From Bradysia coprophila (Eukaryota; Arthropoda; Insecta; Diptera; Sciaridae), in the NCBI RefSeq assembly GCF_014529535.1, contig NW_023503327.1, positions 124,001 to 188,000 on the forward strand: a stretch of DNA of 64,000 nucleotides. Reading direction: 5' to 3'. The translations under genes and the position numbers were made by a program. The notes beneath the pieces were generated by a model. The model saw only the letters and a program-made list of their open reading frames with translations, searched no databases and was not told the origin of the DNA. How positions within the stretch are numbered: position 1 is the stretch's first letter; every line of letters starts with the position of its first letter. This document shows positions 11,601-23,071 of the stretch, piece by piece.

Positions 11601-14600
11601 CATTGTCTAAGCTTTTCATTGATACCTCATTTGCAGTGCTGGTGATTGCTGGCGAGTTTTACGAGTAGCGGTTGTACTAACATAAAGTTCTGTTATGTCA
11701 GCAATCACCAGCACTACAAATGAGGTATCAACGGAAAGCTTAGACAATGTATGTTTCAACTAGCATGTTAGGTTCACATTAAGCGTCATCAGTACCAGCC
11801 CAGACCTGTCTAAAGTTCACAAAGATTTTGAAAATTTTTCTTGCAAATTTTTGCAAACATATATCAATGAATCTAATCAAACTAGGCATGACCCGAAAGT
11901 ACTTAAGCTCAGCTTTCCAACGAGCCCAATCTCCCCCGGAACGATCATTTATAACGGCCAAAAAATTCGGATAAAAAACACTATTTTTCTAACTTCGGAG
12001 ATCTTCCCCCAGCAACCAGGTGTGGCTCGAGACTGTGTGAAGCCTGTTTTAAGGTCTACTGGCAAAGACCTTTCAAACCATGTATATATCAATCCCAGAC
12101 GAAATGGGTCCGATTTTGATAGGTGGATTTTCAAAAGAATACCTCCAACTATGATGTACAAGGAGGCAAAACGGGGTGAAAAAGGATGACTGTGAGACCA
12201 CCTTTACAATTACATAGCTCAGAGTATATTGATGTACAATTTCATTGAAATGGTATCTGCCCAATCATGAAAGTAGCGATAGTGGAATTTATTTAAAACT
12301 CTGACTCATGGGACTGTACTTGCTTACTCACGCATATTATTTTAAGAAAAAGTGAGAAACCATCATTTATTTTCAAGGTACCGGCGCTCACTTGGGATTG
12401 AGTGTTATTTTGAATGCTGGCATTAGTGAATACTATTGTTCGTCCACGAGTAGTTATGGCTTTAAAATTTTGCTACACAATCCAACTGAGGCCCCACAAA
12501 TATCAAACTATGGTACGTCTATTTCTAACGGCTACGAATCTCGTGTCGTTATAACACCGGCACTGTCCGAAGCATCTGCAACAGTGCGAAATATGCCGCT
12601 CAACGTACGATATTGTTTATTCGAAGAAGAGAATCACCTGCAATATTTTAGGTGAGTGATGGCAAATTTTCACAACTGAATGGATGTTCGAATAGTTTTG
12701 TATTTTCAGTACTTATTCACGAAGAGTGAGTATGAGTAAACATTTTGGCATATCGTCTCGTGCATATCCCTCGAAATAATCTTGTTTTTTTTTAAATAAT
12801 AATAGAATTGTCAAATGGAGTGCAACGCCCTATATTTTTTGAAATACTGTAATTGCATTTTGTATGTAAGTGACAGAAATTCTTGGGAGGTGAAAAGATG
12901 GCGCTGCTGTCTGAAGATCATGAACATCATTAAAATTCATTTAAAATTCTCGTGACAGTGGATGCCCCGATTCTATGATGACATTCCCATTTGTGGACGA
13001 TCGAATGATGACTGCGTCGACGACGTCACCAATCAACTAAATGCACAAAAGAACAGCTCATTTTCTTGTGATTCTTGTATGCCCGGATGCTTCGAAGTCA
13101 ATTATCATGCAAGAGTTTCGATGGCACCATTACTCCATGGAGCTCCAGTACTTGCTGAGAAGGGACTTTCCGGACCAAATGTGTCGATTGCACATATATT
13201 TTACCAATACAGGTTCTTTCGTAGCGAAAAAAAGGATGAGCTGATTGGTTTCACTGAACTTTTGTGTAAGTTAAATGTGTTAAATGATTGAATTGACGGC
13301 TTAGGGGTATCAAAAATTGTAATTAAATTCAAATTTTGAGGACCCATATGAAACTCATGTTGTTTTTGAGAATAGTAATGCACGAAAACCGAGAATCAGT
13401 AGGTTGCGTAGGTTTAACCTATCGGTAAATCTATCACTGCCATACAGAAAAAAACGCCATTTTTGCGTTTCCGTCCTGGTTTACGTCCAGTGAAAAGTAG
13501 TGGCTTACAATGTTACACCTGTACATTATTACAGTGAAGTTTCGACCAAAATTTGGTCGACCAAAAATTTTTCAAAGTAGCCTCATCTATCCTTGGCTAG
13601 ATGTTGAAACAACATTTTTGGTCGACCCAAAATTTGGTATGTGCTTTCCATTAGAAGAATAAACAACATTTTTGGTCGACCAAGAATTGGTCGATTTTTG
13701 CTTGTGTTTTCCATTAGAAGAATCAACAACATTTTTGGTCGACCAAAATTTGGTTGACCAAAATTTGGTTGACCAAAACTTGGTTGACCAAAACTTTGTT
13801 GACCAAAATTTGGTCGTTTACTGAAGAATTCAAAAGTTAAGTGAAATCGACCAAAATTTGGTTGACCAAAATTTGGTCGTTTACTGAAGAATTCAAAAGT
13901 TAAGTGAAATCGACCAAAATTTGGTTGACCAAAACTTGGTTGACCAAAATTTGGTCGTTTACTGAAGAATTCAAATGTTAAGTGAAATCGACCAAAATTT
14001 GGTTGACCAAATTTTGGTCGATTTCACTTAACTTTTGAATTCTTCAGTAAACGACCAAATTTTGGTCAACCAAATTTTGGTCGATTTCACTTTCAACTTT
14101 TGAGTCTTCAGTAAACGACGAAATTTTTGGTCAACCAAATTTTGGTCAACCAAGTTTTGGTCAACCAAATTTTTTTGTCGATTTCATTTAACTTTTGAAT
14201 TTACTGAAGGTAAACGACCAAATTTTGGTCTACCAAATTTCGGTCGATTTCACTTAACTTTTGAATTCTTCAGTAAACGACCAAATTTTGGTCGATTTCA
14301 CTTAACTTTTCAATTCTTCAGTAAACGACCAAATTTTGGTCGATTTCACTTTCAACTTTTGAGTCTTCAGTAAACGACGAAATTTTTGGTCAACCAAATT
14401 TTGGTCAACCAAGTTTTGGTCAACCAAGTTTTGGTCAACCAAATTTTGGTCGATTTCACTTAACTTTTGAATTCTTCAGTAAACGACCAAATTTTGGTCA
14501 ACCAAATTTTGGTCGATTTCACTTTCAACTTTTGAGTCTTCAGTAAACGACGAAATTTTTGGTCAACCAAATTTTGGTCAACCAAGTTTTGGTCAACCAA

Positions 14601-16336
14601 ATTTTTTTGTCGATTTCATTTAACTTTTGAATTTACTGAAGGTAAACGACCAAATTTTGGTCTACCAAATTTCGGTCGATTTCACTTAACTTTTGAATTC
14701 TTCAGTAAACGACCAAATTTTGGTCGATTTCACTTAACTTTTCAATTCTTCAGTAAACGACCAAATTTTGGTCGATTTCACTTTCAACTTTTGAGTCTTC
14801 AGTAAACGACGAAATTTTTGGTCAACCAAATTTTGGTCAACCAAGTTTTGGTCAACCAAGTTTTGGTCAACCAAATTTTGGTCGATTTCACTTAACTTTT
14901 GAATTCTTCAGTAAACGACCAAATTTTGGTCAACCAAATTTTGGTCGATTTCACTTAACTTTTGAATTCTTCAGTAAACGACCAAATTTTGGTTAACCAA
15001 GTTTTGGTCAACCAAATTTTGGCCGATTTCACTTAACTTTTGAATTCTTCAGTAAACGACCAAATTTTGGTTAACCAAGTTTTGGTCAACCAAATTTTGG
15101 TCGATTTCACTTAACTTTTGAATTCTTCAGTAAACGACCAAATTTTGGTTAACCAAGTTTTGGTCAACCAAATTTTGGTCGATTTCACTTTCAACTTTTG
15201 AGTCTTCAGTAAACGACGAAATTTTTGGTCAACCAAATTTTGGTCAACCAAGTTTTGGTCAACCAAATTTTGGTCGATTTCACTTAACTTTTGAATTCTT
15301 CAGTAAACGACCAAATTTTGGTCAACCAAATTTTGGTCGATTTCACTTAACTTTTCAATTCTTCAGTAAACGACCAAATTTTGGTCGATTTCACTTTCAA
15401 CTTTTGAGTCTTCAGTAAACGACGAAATTTTTGGTCAACCAAATTTTGGTCAACCAAGTTTTGGTCAACCAAATTTTGGTCGATTTCACTTAACTTTTCA
15501 ATTCTTCAGTAAACGACCAAATTTTGGTCGATTTCACTTTCAACTTTTGAGTCTTCAGTAAACGACGAAATTTTTGGTCAACCAAATTTTGGTCAACCAA
15601 GTTTTGGTCAACCAAATTTTGGTCGATTTCACTTAACTTTTGAATTCTTCAGTAAACGACCAAATTTTGGTCAACCAAATTTTGGTCGATTTCACTTAAC
15701 TTTTGAATTCTTCAGTAAACGACCAAATTTTGGTTAACCAAGTTTTGGTCAACCAAATTTTGGTCGATTTCACTTAACTTTTGAATTCTTCAGTAAACGA
15801 CCAAATTTTGGTTAACCAAGTTTTGGTCAACCAAATTTTGGCCGATTTCACTTAACTTTTGAGTTCTTCAGTAAACGACCAAGTTTTGATCAACCAAATT
15901 TTGGTCGACCAAAAATGTTGTTTCAACATCTAGCCAAGGCTAGATGAGGCTACTTTGAAAATTTTTTGGTCGACCAAATTTTGGTCGAAACTTCACTGTA
16001 ATCTGTAAATTTTACACTGTAGAGAATGGACTCATTCACGATTAAGAATGAACCGCAATATATACGAGCTCAAATACAAAATCATATTTTCTAACCGTTT
16101 TTTTTAAAGCTAATACCGGTGGACTCTTGGGTTTATTCATGGGCTTCAGCTTGTTCTCATTTGTAGAAATATTTTACTATTTGTCGATTCGACCATACAG
16201 CATTGTGGCTTCAAAGCGACGTAGAACATTCAATCGAATGTTCAAAAAGACCAGCAGAATTAGAGCCGAACAAACCGTTACACCGGTGGATGTTAAAGAT
16301 GCGGCTCATCATCATACAGATTCAATTTATCCATAA
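8681..16336 (+). CDS. ppk: Pickpocket-family DEG/ENaC sodium channel subunit
   Basis: Ten exons (8681-8880, 9250-9410, 9920-10089, 10273-10427, 10802-10926, 12378-12651, 12710-12725, 12806-12865, 12959-13265, 16110-16336) join to 564 codons with all phases consistent. The cytosolic N-terminus carries STLHGLKYV. TM1 is ILIFSIFFGLMFSVVVALSA, followed by PFPAVTVCNMN. The extracellular part has SQSCKDML, LTDEGLCCTFN, GAHLGLSVILN, the Cys-rich RNCQMEC..CNCILYWMPRF and CDSCMPGC. TM2 is GGLLGLFMGFSLFSFVEIFYY, containing the degenerin G-x-S selectivity-filter position. Family members form trimeric amiloride-sensitive cation channels in sensory neurons or epithelia. Which pickpocket this is cannot be fixed by eye. 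Exon 7 is only 16 nt, and the exon 4 donor (GTCGGA) is weak. The start is the first ATG of exon 1; the frame is open upstream, so a 5' exon is possible. Confidence 0.93.
11209..12142. mobile_element. Palindromic foldback element in channel intron 5
   Basis: Two arms of about 445 bp (11209-11652 and 11699-12142) are inverted copies of each other around a 46-bp spacer. Matching landmarks include AATGAGGTATCAA, TCATTGATATATGTTTGCAA and CTTTTGAAAATCCACCTATC. Both arms stay open over about 110 codons in the same relative frame (minus in the left arm, plus in the right), but the encoded sequence is not recognised. No clear target duplication was found. It lies entirely between exons 5 and 6 and should be spliced out. 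Confidence 0.85.
13532..15998. mobile_element. TA-flanked satellite-bearing TIR element (Tc1/mariner-like ends)
   Basis: A 2467-bp element starts CAGTGAAGTTTCGACC and ends in its exact complement. TA dinucleotides sit directly outside both ends (13530-13531 and 15999-16000). The terminal inverted repeats run for about 110 bp with only a few differences and contain TAGCCTCATCTA and TGTTGAAACAACATTTTTGG. CAGT-type ends with a TA duplication are typical of Tc1/mariner transposons; no transposase is present, so this is a non-autonomous element. Its interior is a tandem array listed separately. It fills most of the 2.8-kb last intron of the channel gene. Confidence 0.88.
13730..15905. repeat. Internal GACCAAATTTTGGTC satellite array with an orientation switch
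   Basis: The array consists of units of about 60-90 bp that combine one to four ACCAAATTTTGGTC blocks with the spacer GATTTCACTTAACTTTTG followed by AATTCTTCAGTAAACGA. Left of about 14010 the units run in the opposite orientation, so the array is itself an unequal palindrome. A variant spacer (TTTCAACTTTTGAGTCTTCAG) recurs at intervals. A segment of about 430 bp containing the rare variant TCTACCAAATTTCGGTCG occurs at 14230 and again at 14661, showing higher-order duplication. The block ACCAAATTTTGGT is self-complementary. Confidence 0.92.
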
Positions 16337-16428
16337 AATCTCCGTTTCATCATGAAGTTGTGAAGCACAAATAATAATTGCAGAAATTCAAACTTAAAAC
16401 TTTGCTTAAATGTATTGCGGTCCATATC

Positions 16429-16434
16429 AATAAA
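16429..16434 (+). promoter_or_regulatory. Polyadenylation signal of the channel gene
   Basis: AATAAA lies 93 nt after the stop codon at 16334-16336, within TCAATAAATAAATTT, and gives a short 3' UTR. Confidence 0.6.
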
Positions 16435-16439
16435 TAAAT

Positions 16440-17110
16440 TTTATTTTAACGAAAACTTCTTTTTAATGTACCCGGGTCCAATGAACTACCAAAAATCATG
16501 CTCGAGTCGAGCTTTACGTGAAAAAGGCAAATACCTTCACAGACTATCAAACTCATGGCGCTGAAAATGTTAATGGGGGCCCCATTGGGGGCCCTGTTGA
16601 ATGTTGTGACCAAGCTGAACGTTCCAGAGTTATGAATGAAAGTTTTTTTTTGTCAATTTTCTCGGAGTAACTGCTGGCCTTTAAAAGAGCCTTTTAACGG
16701 CAGCTTCTCGGATGGACATTTAGTGTGCATTGCAGCATTTAATGAGCTGAATAAATATCAAAGAGGAGGAATTGCATGACTCTGGAATTTAGGAAATGTT
16801 TCGTATGTACAGTGGTTGTCCGATCGCTGTTTTACTGTGAATTCAACACAAAAATTAATTTCATTGGATCACATCTTTCAAAGACTTACACTCTGTGAAG
16901 GGGTGATCAGACGAATGAAAAGAAAAAATTCCGAAACGATAGAGACAAACGAAAGGCGACGTTGAAATCGTACAATCTCATACTAAATCATAAAACCGGT
17001 CGCATTCTTGACCAATTTTTTGGGTTGAGCAGTGTTATTATGTTAACATCATTCTGGTTCAATTCATAGTTTCAATATTGTATAATGACGTCTTCGGGTC
17101 ACCCAGTAGC
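16440..17110. other. Intergenic, nothing recognised
   Basis: The sequence holds no ORF of note. Two GGGGGCCCC-like words at about 16577-16592 give a short local GC-rich palindrome. No transposon ends were recognised. Confidence 0.4.
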
Positions 17111-17114
17111 AAGA

Positions 17115-17480
17115 AATGTTCAGTTTTTGGAACATTTCTATCCTACTCGCTCTTCGAGTTATATTTGTCTCGCTCGCACTTATGGCAAATGTTTGGAATC
17201 CGAACTATGACGTCCATGACAAGAGGATTGAATCTGTTCAAAAACAATTTCTTTTGTTTGGAGGAAACTTGGTTGGAACAGGCGGTCGAACTTACCATCG
17301 TATAGCTCGAGATGGAAGCTGATCGATCTGAAATCGCTCCGTTCACGACGACTGAAAGCGTCTGCACTTTTCGCCTTTGCTGACGAAAAAGTTAGAGGCT
17401 CCGCAATTGCGCTCAATACAACCGTTCGCTCCCACTCGATCATATCGGTTTTCCAAACTCCTATCACGTAGCAAATATTG
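17115..17480 (+). mobile_element. LINE relic (Jockey/CR1-like C-terminal part)
   Basis: Plus-strand translation in shifting frames reads VWNPNYDVHDKRIESVQKQF, then RSNLPSYSS-like and WKLIDLKSLRSRRLKASALF. This is the block that follows the reverse transcriptase in Jockey and CR1-type LINEs, whose usual form is HLEYASVVWNP....RIESIQKQFLLFALR. The frame shifts at about 17265 and again near 17385, so it is a decayed fragment. The same domain occurs in the minus-strand relic at 40.5-41.4 kb. Confidence 0.75.
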
Positions 17481-17608
17481 GTCGGATTGAAAAACTAATT
17501 ACTGTTCCGGAGTCCTGCTTCATTTGACTAAAATTCTCCGATAAAAATTTGATAATTTTTCTCTTGATATTACCATTGATATTAACACTGGATCTGATAT
17601 ATTCGTGG

Positions 17609-18098
17609 CATAGCGACGCGTTTTTGTATTGATAACGTAAAAGAATAGTTGACGATAAAAAATGACTGCCATAGTACCGTTCCAGATGCTGTTCCAGCTG
17701 TAGAGCCCCCGGAAAGAAGGAAAAAATCTGCATTTTGACACCAACTTTTTTTCCAACACTTCTGTGGGCTTGCAGCACAAAAGTACTGGGTTCATTTATA
17801 TGTGGAACGATAGTGGGTGAGGCCAGCTATAACATCCAATACTCAGTTTTGTGAAACATCGAAGCTGCAGAGAAGGCGGACTCTCCGAACATTCACTACA
17901 TTTTTAGTCATAACTCTCGTGGATCTACTTGCACCAAGCGGTTCGTATACTCTACCTGTAGGTCTTTCCAAGGTCGACATTCGTACAACATTACAACAAT
18001 TTAAAATGATTTTTTCTTGAGTTATTGTCATTAAAATCGGAGACCGCTTGTTCCCAAAGCTAAAAAAATCAGCTGAAGATTTGGCGATATCACTCTTA
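17609..18098. mobile_element. Foldback element, partial copy (second copy at 47.2-48.0 kb)
   Basis: From CATAGCGACGCG at 17609 the sequence aligns closely with 47458-48040. Shared segments include GTTCCAGCTGTAGAGCCCCC, GGTTCATTTATATGTGGAAC and AATCGGAGACCGCTTGTTCC. The right terminus (AGATTTGGCGATATCACTCT) matches the left-arm end of the 47-kb copy in inverted orientation. The left arm is missing here and is replaced by unrelated sequence. It contains no intact protein-coding gene. Confidence 0.8.
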
Positions 18099-18769
18099 AA
18101 CGATCCTTTGCACAATCAACCCCAAACTAGTTTCACACCTTCAACAGTTAATACTAAGTTAATGTGTGCGTATTGGGAACGACTACTCACCTGAAAAAAA
18201 ATTAGAATCAAAATCCGAATGGAAACAAAATGCGAATTCATTTCGTCGCTACTGTCCAACGATTTCGTAATGGTACAATTGCGGTAAACAATGGAAACAT
18301 TTTTCGAACATTGTGCCCGTCTACTCGGCTACATTTTTTGAATCCTTACTAAAGTGCTATTCAATGCTTCCCCACTTGTGTTATCGTTTTTCTTTTAAAA
18401 TTGCAAATAGCACCAGGTACAATCTAAACCATTACCTGCTGATAAACCGTGAAATCAGTGGTGCTTATCAACTGCTTGTGAGAAATGGTGATAGAACAGT
18501 TGTGTTATGGGTTAGTAACATCGCGTGTAGAACGGCACGTTCGATTTATTTCGCTGTTTTTGCACCACTTCTCTCCATCTATTTTGCTGAGAAACTTTTA
18601 CTCGACCGGAGTGTTGGAAAGACTGTTCAAATCAGAGAATTGAAGGGAAAAAAATCCAGCAGCCTTTCACGTACGACACGTTCTAATCACCCGAATTATT
18701 CTCGTTCATATAAAAAATACATTTCAAAAATTCACATTATGACAAAAGGAAATTAAAATTGTGACACTC

Positions 18770-20859
18770 CTAGCCCATGTTCTGTAACAAGCCTAAAATA
18801 TAGGAACCGAGATCTTCGTCCTGATTGGTCCACGATACCAATATATTTTTGTGATGCTCATTCGGTTCACTTTCGATGGCTATGGTTACACTTTGTACGG
18901 CAATTTTATGATTTTCCAACATTGTGACGGGCCAACTACTCAGTTTATCCTGCAGCAAACTGAACAATTTTTCACTTATCCGGCCAATGGGTTCCTGGTC
19001 GTCCACTTTGATTGTTGAGGTAAATCTAAGAACAAAAACCGAAAGTCACGACAACCGTCGGTATTGCGTGTCTCATTACTACTATACCGTAAGATATGTC
19101 TGTTGACTCCGACTTCCTTACACAGCTCGTCCAAGCTCATCAACGACACCCGATTGTCTTTCATAAACAAAACACCGTGAATCAGTCGCATTCGTTTCGG
19201 ATCGGGTGGCTGGGCATTGTAGATTTTCGCTTCAGATTTCAGCAGTGCCAGCGAAGCATCAACTGGTATTTTAACTGGAGTTGTTATGACGCAGGTCTCA
19301 CCATTAGCCGGCATGAAGCACTCAATACTAAATTCTTCTTTGATTTTCTCTCTCAGGAATTTCATTTTCTCCGCTTCGCCGTGGACAAGCATCACATTCT
19401 TGGGCTCGCAATATTGAATCAGCTGCATAATGCCTTTAGCATCGGCGTGAGCGCTGAAACTGAAATGAGAAACAGTCGCAGTTAGGGAACGTTCGTTGTT
19501 GATCTCGGGATCAGCTAGATCCAAGAAAATTCTCACGTCGCTCTTGACTAAGTCTCACCTCATATATTCGACCGACATTTTGACTTCAACCTGTTGACGA
19601 TTTTCGAATTCGATTTTCTTCGCACCGCCAAGAATTTTGTGACCAACCGTACCTTGTACACAATAGCCGGGCATTATAACCATGTTGTTCTCATTCGGAG
19701 CCCACTTTTTAAATATTTGCAACGACAGTCCAGCGTGTAACATTCCCGGAGTAGCGAAAACTACCATCGCTGCAAAAACAAATTGGAATTTACTTAGCGT
19801 CCGACTGGGACGAAAAAAATTATTCGTCTTACCTCCAGGATTGTCAATGTAGCCTTTGTCGAACGGTTTGATGTGCTTGAAGTCGAACATATTCCGTTGG
19901 ACGAACGTTTTTCGTATTTTCTGATTGGTCCAAGTGATGAACATTTTGTAGTAATTGTTCGCCTTCTCGGTGAGTCCAACGGCAAAGTAAATTGGATATT
20001 TGAGGTTCATTCGTTCCCAATATGTTTCCAATAAAATGCACAGCTCTTGCGCCCGACCCAGCGCGAATACTGGAATCAAAACTTTACCGCCTCTGGCCAC
20101 ACACTCGTGGACCTTTTTCAAAAAGTCCCGTTCGCGACACCGTTTCGAATCACGGATCGTCGTCGCATATGTACTCTCCGAAATGAGTAGATCCGGTTTG
20201 CATTTATCGATCCATGCAGCGCCCAGATGTCGATCCGGTGTCATGTTATAATCGCCGGTGTACACGACCGATTGCGATCCGACTCGTATCCAGAACATTG
20301 CTGCGCCCAGAACATGGCCAGCATAATATGCCTTGATTTCCAATTCACTGTCCACCATAACACTCTGGTGCAAGGTCACGGCCTGGACCTTTTTCATGCA
20401 ATCTTTGATCATTTGCGTTGTGAAAAAGTTGGATTCCCCTTTACGTTCAACGGCCACTTTGCGCATATCTTCCAGTAAAATCGGAGCGATTGCTTTCGTC
20501 GGATGTGTCATGTAGATGGGACCAGTGTAGCCAACTATTTCCGACATATAAGGCAAGGCACCACAGTGGTCCAAATGGAAATGGGAAATAATAACGCAAT
20601 CGATGTGAACGGTCAACGGACCTTCCGGCACGATGTACGAGAAATCGGGAAATCGTCGCTCGTCATTGTATCCCATATGCATGCCACAATCGAGCATTAT
20701 GTTTTTGCCGCCCATCGACAACAGAAGACAACTTCTTCCCACATCTTGGCCGGCACCGAGCGGAGTGACTTTTAAATCTAAATTAGAACAACAAATCGTT
20801 TCAATTCTCGTCGGTCAGTCCCAAAAAAAATCAATTAAAAACAAAACGTCACCTGGCAT
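18770..20859 (-). CDS. IntS11: Integrator complex subunit 11 (RNA endonuclease)
   Basis: Five coding exons (20859-20853, 20777-19833, 19769-19559, 19459-19088, 19025-18770) give 596 aa; human INTS11 has 600. The metallo-beta-lactamase/beta-CASP catalytic subunit of Integrator cleaves nascent snRNAs and attenuated mRNAs in the nucleus. Visible family blocks are [15 protein letters not shown], the zinc motif SHFHLDH with H68, H70, D72 and H73 (same numbering as human), [99 protein letters not shown], and the C-terminal Integrator-specific [12 protein letters not shown]. The first coding exon holds only ATGCCAG. The catalytic motifs look complete. Upstream lies a MITE cluster, then divergently transcribed salvador. 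Confidence 0.97.
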
Positions 20860-21242
20860 AATAATAATTTCGCAATGGAGCCGTTTTATTTACACCGCAA
20901 TTTCATAACACGATGTTGATATGACCCCCACTACACGGTTTGTTTGATGGTTTGTTTTGTACCGATTTTACATTTATATGATTTCTATAAACTGACAAAA
21001 ACTTTGCGGTATGAAACACCAAGCCGTTTTAATTGTTTTGACTGCCTGTGCGAAATAAATTTATCAGAAATGTGCACACGCCTCTCGAAACGAAGTTGAT
21101 TTGCGATAAAAGATTAATTTTAAATGATGCAAGCAGTGATTCAGTTTGACAATTTTATTTTCTAGATAGTGACAGGGACGCCACCTATACAACTGTCAAC
21201 TGTCAATAATTTTTTTGAAAAATAATTCTACAGACCCGCACG

Positions 21243-21432
21243 ATAGACTGTTATGATCAGAGCGAGAAAACCGAAGACCAGTTATTTTAACTGGCCTTGG
21301 GGTACTTGTCAAAGTATTTACATCTCTTTCAATGTGGTACGTTGAGAGCGAGAGGACCGAAGACCAGTTTATTATAACTTGCCTTGGGGTACCTGTCAAA
21401 ATATCTCTTTCTCTTTCATCATAACCCTCTAT
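21243..21432. mobile_element. MITE family A, copy 1
   Basis: A 190-bp element with imperfect terminal inverted repeats: ATAGACTGTTATGATCAGAG at the left end and CTTTCATCATAACCCTCTAT at the right. Inside, CCGAAGACCAGTT..TAACTTGCCTTGGGGTAC occurs twice. A close copy lies at 28780-28970, and shorter relatives lie at 22970-23060 and about 36115-36160. Confidence 0.8.
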
Positions 21433-22213
21433 TGTTCGTCTCGGGATACGCGTCAAAATGAGCGTAATTTTCATTGTATTATTTTGACAAATGACCCTGA
21501 GTTCTTTGACAATTCGAATTCGCTCTCCTTAATCACTGTATAATAAACTGGTATTCGGTCCTCTGAGAGGATTCCCCTCGTTCGTATCGTAAGATGTTGA
21601 AAGAGAAGCAAATACTTTGACAAGTACCCCAAGGCAAGTTATAAATTAACTGGTCTTCGGTCATCTCGCTCGTCAAACACACGTCATAAATTTATGATTA
21701 AAAAATAAAATAAAATTTAGGGTCACGCTCGTTATAACAAACAAAACAAATTGGTTAGCGATTTGTCTCATTTTGACGTGTGACCCAGAGACTCGAACTG
21801 TTGTCGCCAAACACTCTATATAGAGCGTTTAAGGAGAAAATTCGTGAATGGAAAAAGCAAGCCTTAGGGATAGCACAAACGAAGCATTGTGGTCCCGGAT
21901 ACAGCAATCGCAATTTTCGATAGAGAAATTTCTAACTTTATTTGACAGTTTCGACAATTTCGTTATGAAAACAAGGGTGAAATAGTTATTTGTGTACTTG
22001 GTTTGGACGATGTATTTAAGTTATTTTAGCGAACGAAGTGAGGGCTACAAGCGAACATAGCTTAAAAACATCGTCCAAACCATGTACTCAAAAAAAAAAT
22101 TTCATGCATAGGGAAAAGATCGAGAGAAAATTTCCAAAATTGACCTCGATTTTGGCTTCAAGGCATGAAAACACGTTTCCAATGCCTCGTATATTTTCAT
22201 CCTTAAGTGTCCA

Positions 22214-22350
22214 CTCCACTCAACAAAAAGTACTCCGTAAGAGAGCCGTGAGAGAGCGAGCTGTCAAATAAACAAAGAAAAACATTGAAAAAATTCAATT
22301 TTGTCTCTCACACGGAGTACTTTTTTCGTAAGAGGAAACTAAGCATTAAA
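22214..22350. mobile_element. MITE family B, copy 1
   Basis: About 137 bp bounded by ACTCAACAAAAAGTACTCCG on the left and CGGAGTACTTTTTTCGTAAG followed by AGGAAACTAAGCATT on the right, so the inner ends AAAGTACTCCG are inverted repeats. The core has GAGAGCGAGCTGTCAAATAA. An inverted copy sits at 28998-29133. Confidence 0.78.
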
Positions 22351-22969
22351 CGTTTACTTACACTCCGTTTACTTTCTGTTTTCAAAATAACAATGATATG
22401 AGAAGTGTTCTCTTTTTCCATTGTTATAGCGTAAACGGAGTGATGCGCGATTCCCACTTTAAGCTCAATTAACTCAACTTTAACTCAACTTTAACTCAAC
22501 TTTAAGCTCAGTTTAATTTTGCATGTGATTTCTCTGATTTTGACGTGTGACCCTGAGACCAGTTATATACAGTGTCACTTGAATGGGCTGACATTTAGGG
22601 TTTAGCAAAATGTCAGGATTCGGCACATTTCAAGTGAATGCGTAAGGAGAGTGAAAACCAGTTAAATTTAATTAGTCTCGGGGTCAGCTGTCAAATATTC
22701 ATCAATGAAAAAAGAAATTGAGAGTTGAGCCCAGTTTAAATTTGTATGTGATTTCTCTCATTTTGACGTGTGACCCCGAGACCAGTTTAAACAAAGTGGT
22801 CTAAAATCGCTCTACTTAAACACTGTATTCAACAAATTCAACTGGTCAAAAAGTGATCTCTTTTTCCTATCTCGTAAGTTGAGTCAAGTCCGTTGGCCAT
22901 CATTTCTTTCGCTTGTTGTAACAGTTTCGTATGTAACAGGGGCAATGGTAAATTACGAATAGACTGTTC

Positions 22970-23060
22970 ACTGTTATGATCAGAGCGAGAGGCAAGGCAC
23001 ATTAAAATAACTGATCCGAATTGTATTTCCTTCTCTCTCATCATAACAGTCTGTGATAGA
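22970..23060. mobile_element. MITE family A, short relative
   Basis: CACTGTTATGATCAGAGCGA on the left and TCTCATCATAACAGTCTGTG on the right form inverted ends with a different, shorter interior. It is therefore either a deletion derivative or a sister subfamily of family A. Confidence 0.65.
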
Positions 23061-23071
23061 TAGGAAGAGTA

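Noticed and set aside
11163-12189. Protein-coding gene on the basis of two 112-119-codon ORFs
   Set aside because: The two ORFs are the inverted arms of a foldback element within an intron, so they are not independent evidence of a gene.
13532-15998. CRISPR-like spaced repeats
   Set aside because: Spacers are themselves repeated and the locus is a eukaryotic intron; it is a satellite array.
17464-17795. Minus-strand ORFs of 91-104 codons, with a related 77-codon ORF at 47404-47637
   Set aside because: The frames recur in both copies only because both are copies of one foldback element; the arms and core show no protein motif.
18313-18756. 147-codon plus-strand ORF ending 13 bp from the IntS11 stop
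   Set aside because: No recognisable domain, composition like its non-coding surroundings, and it lies antisense to the probable IntS11 3' UTR. Kept out as a gene.
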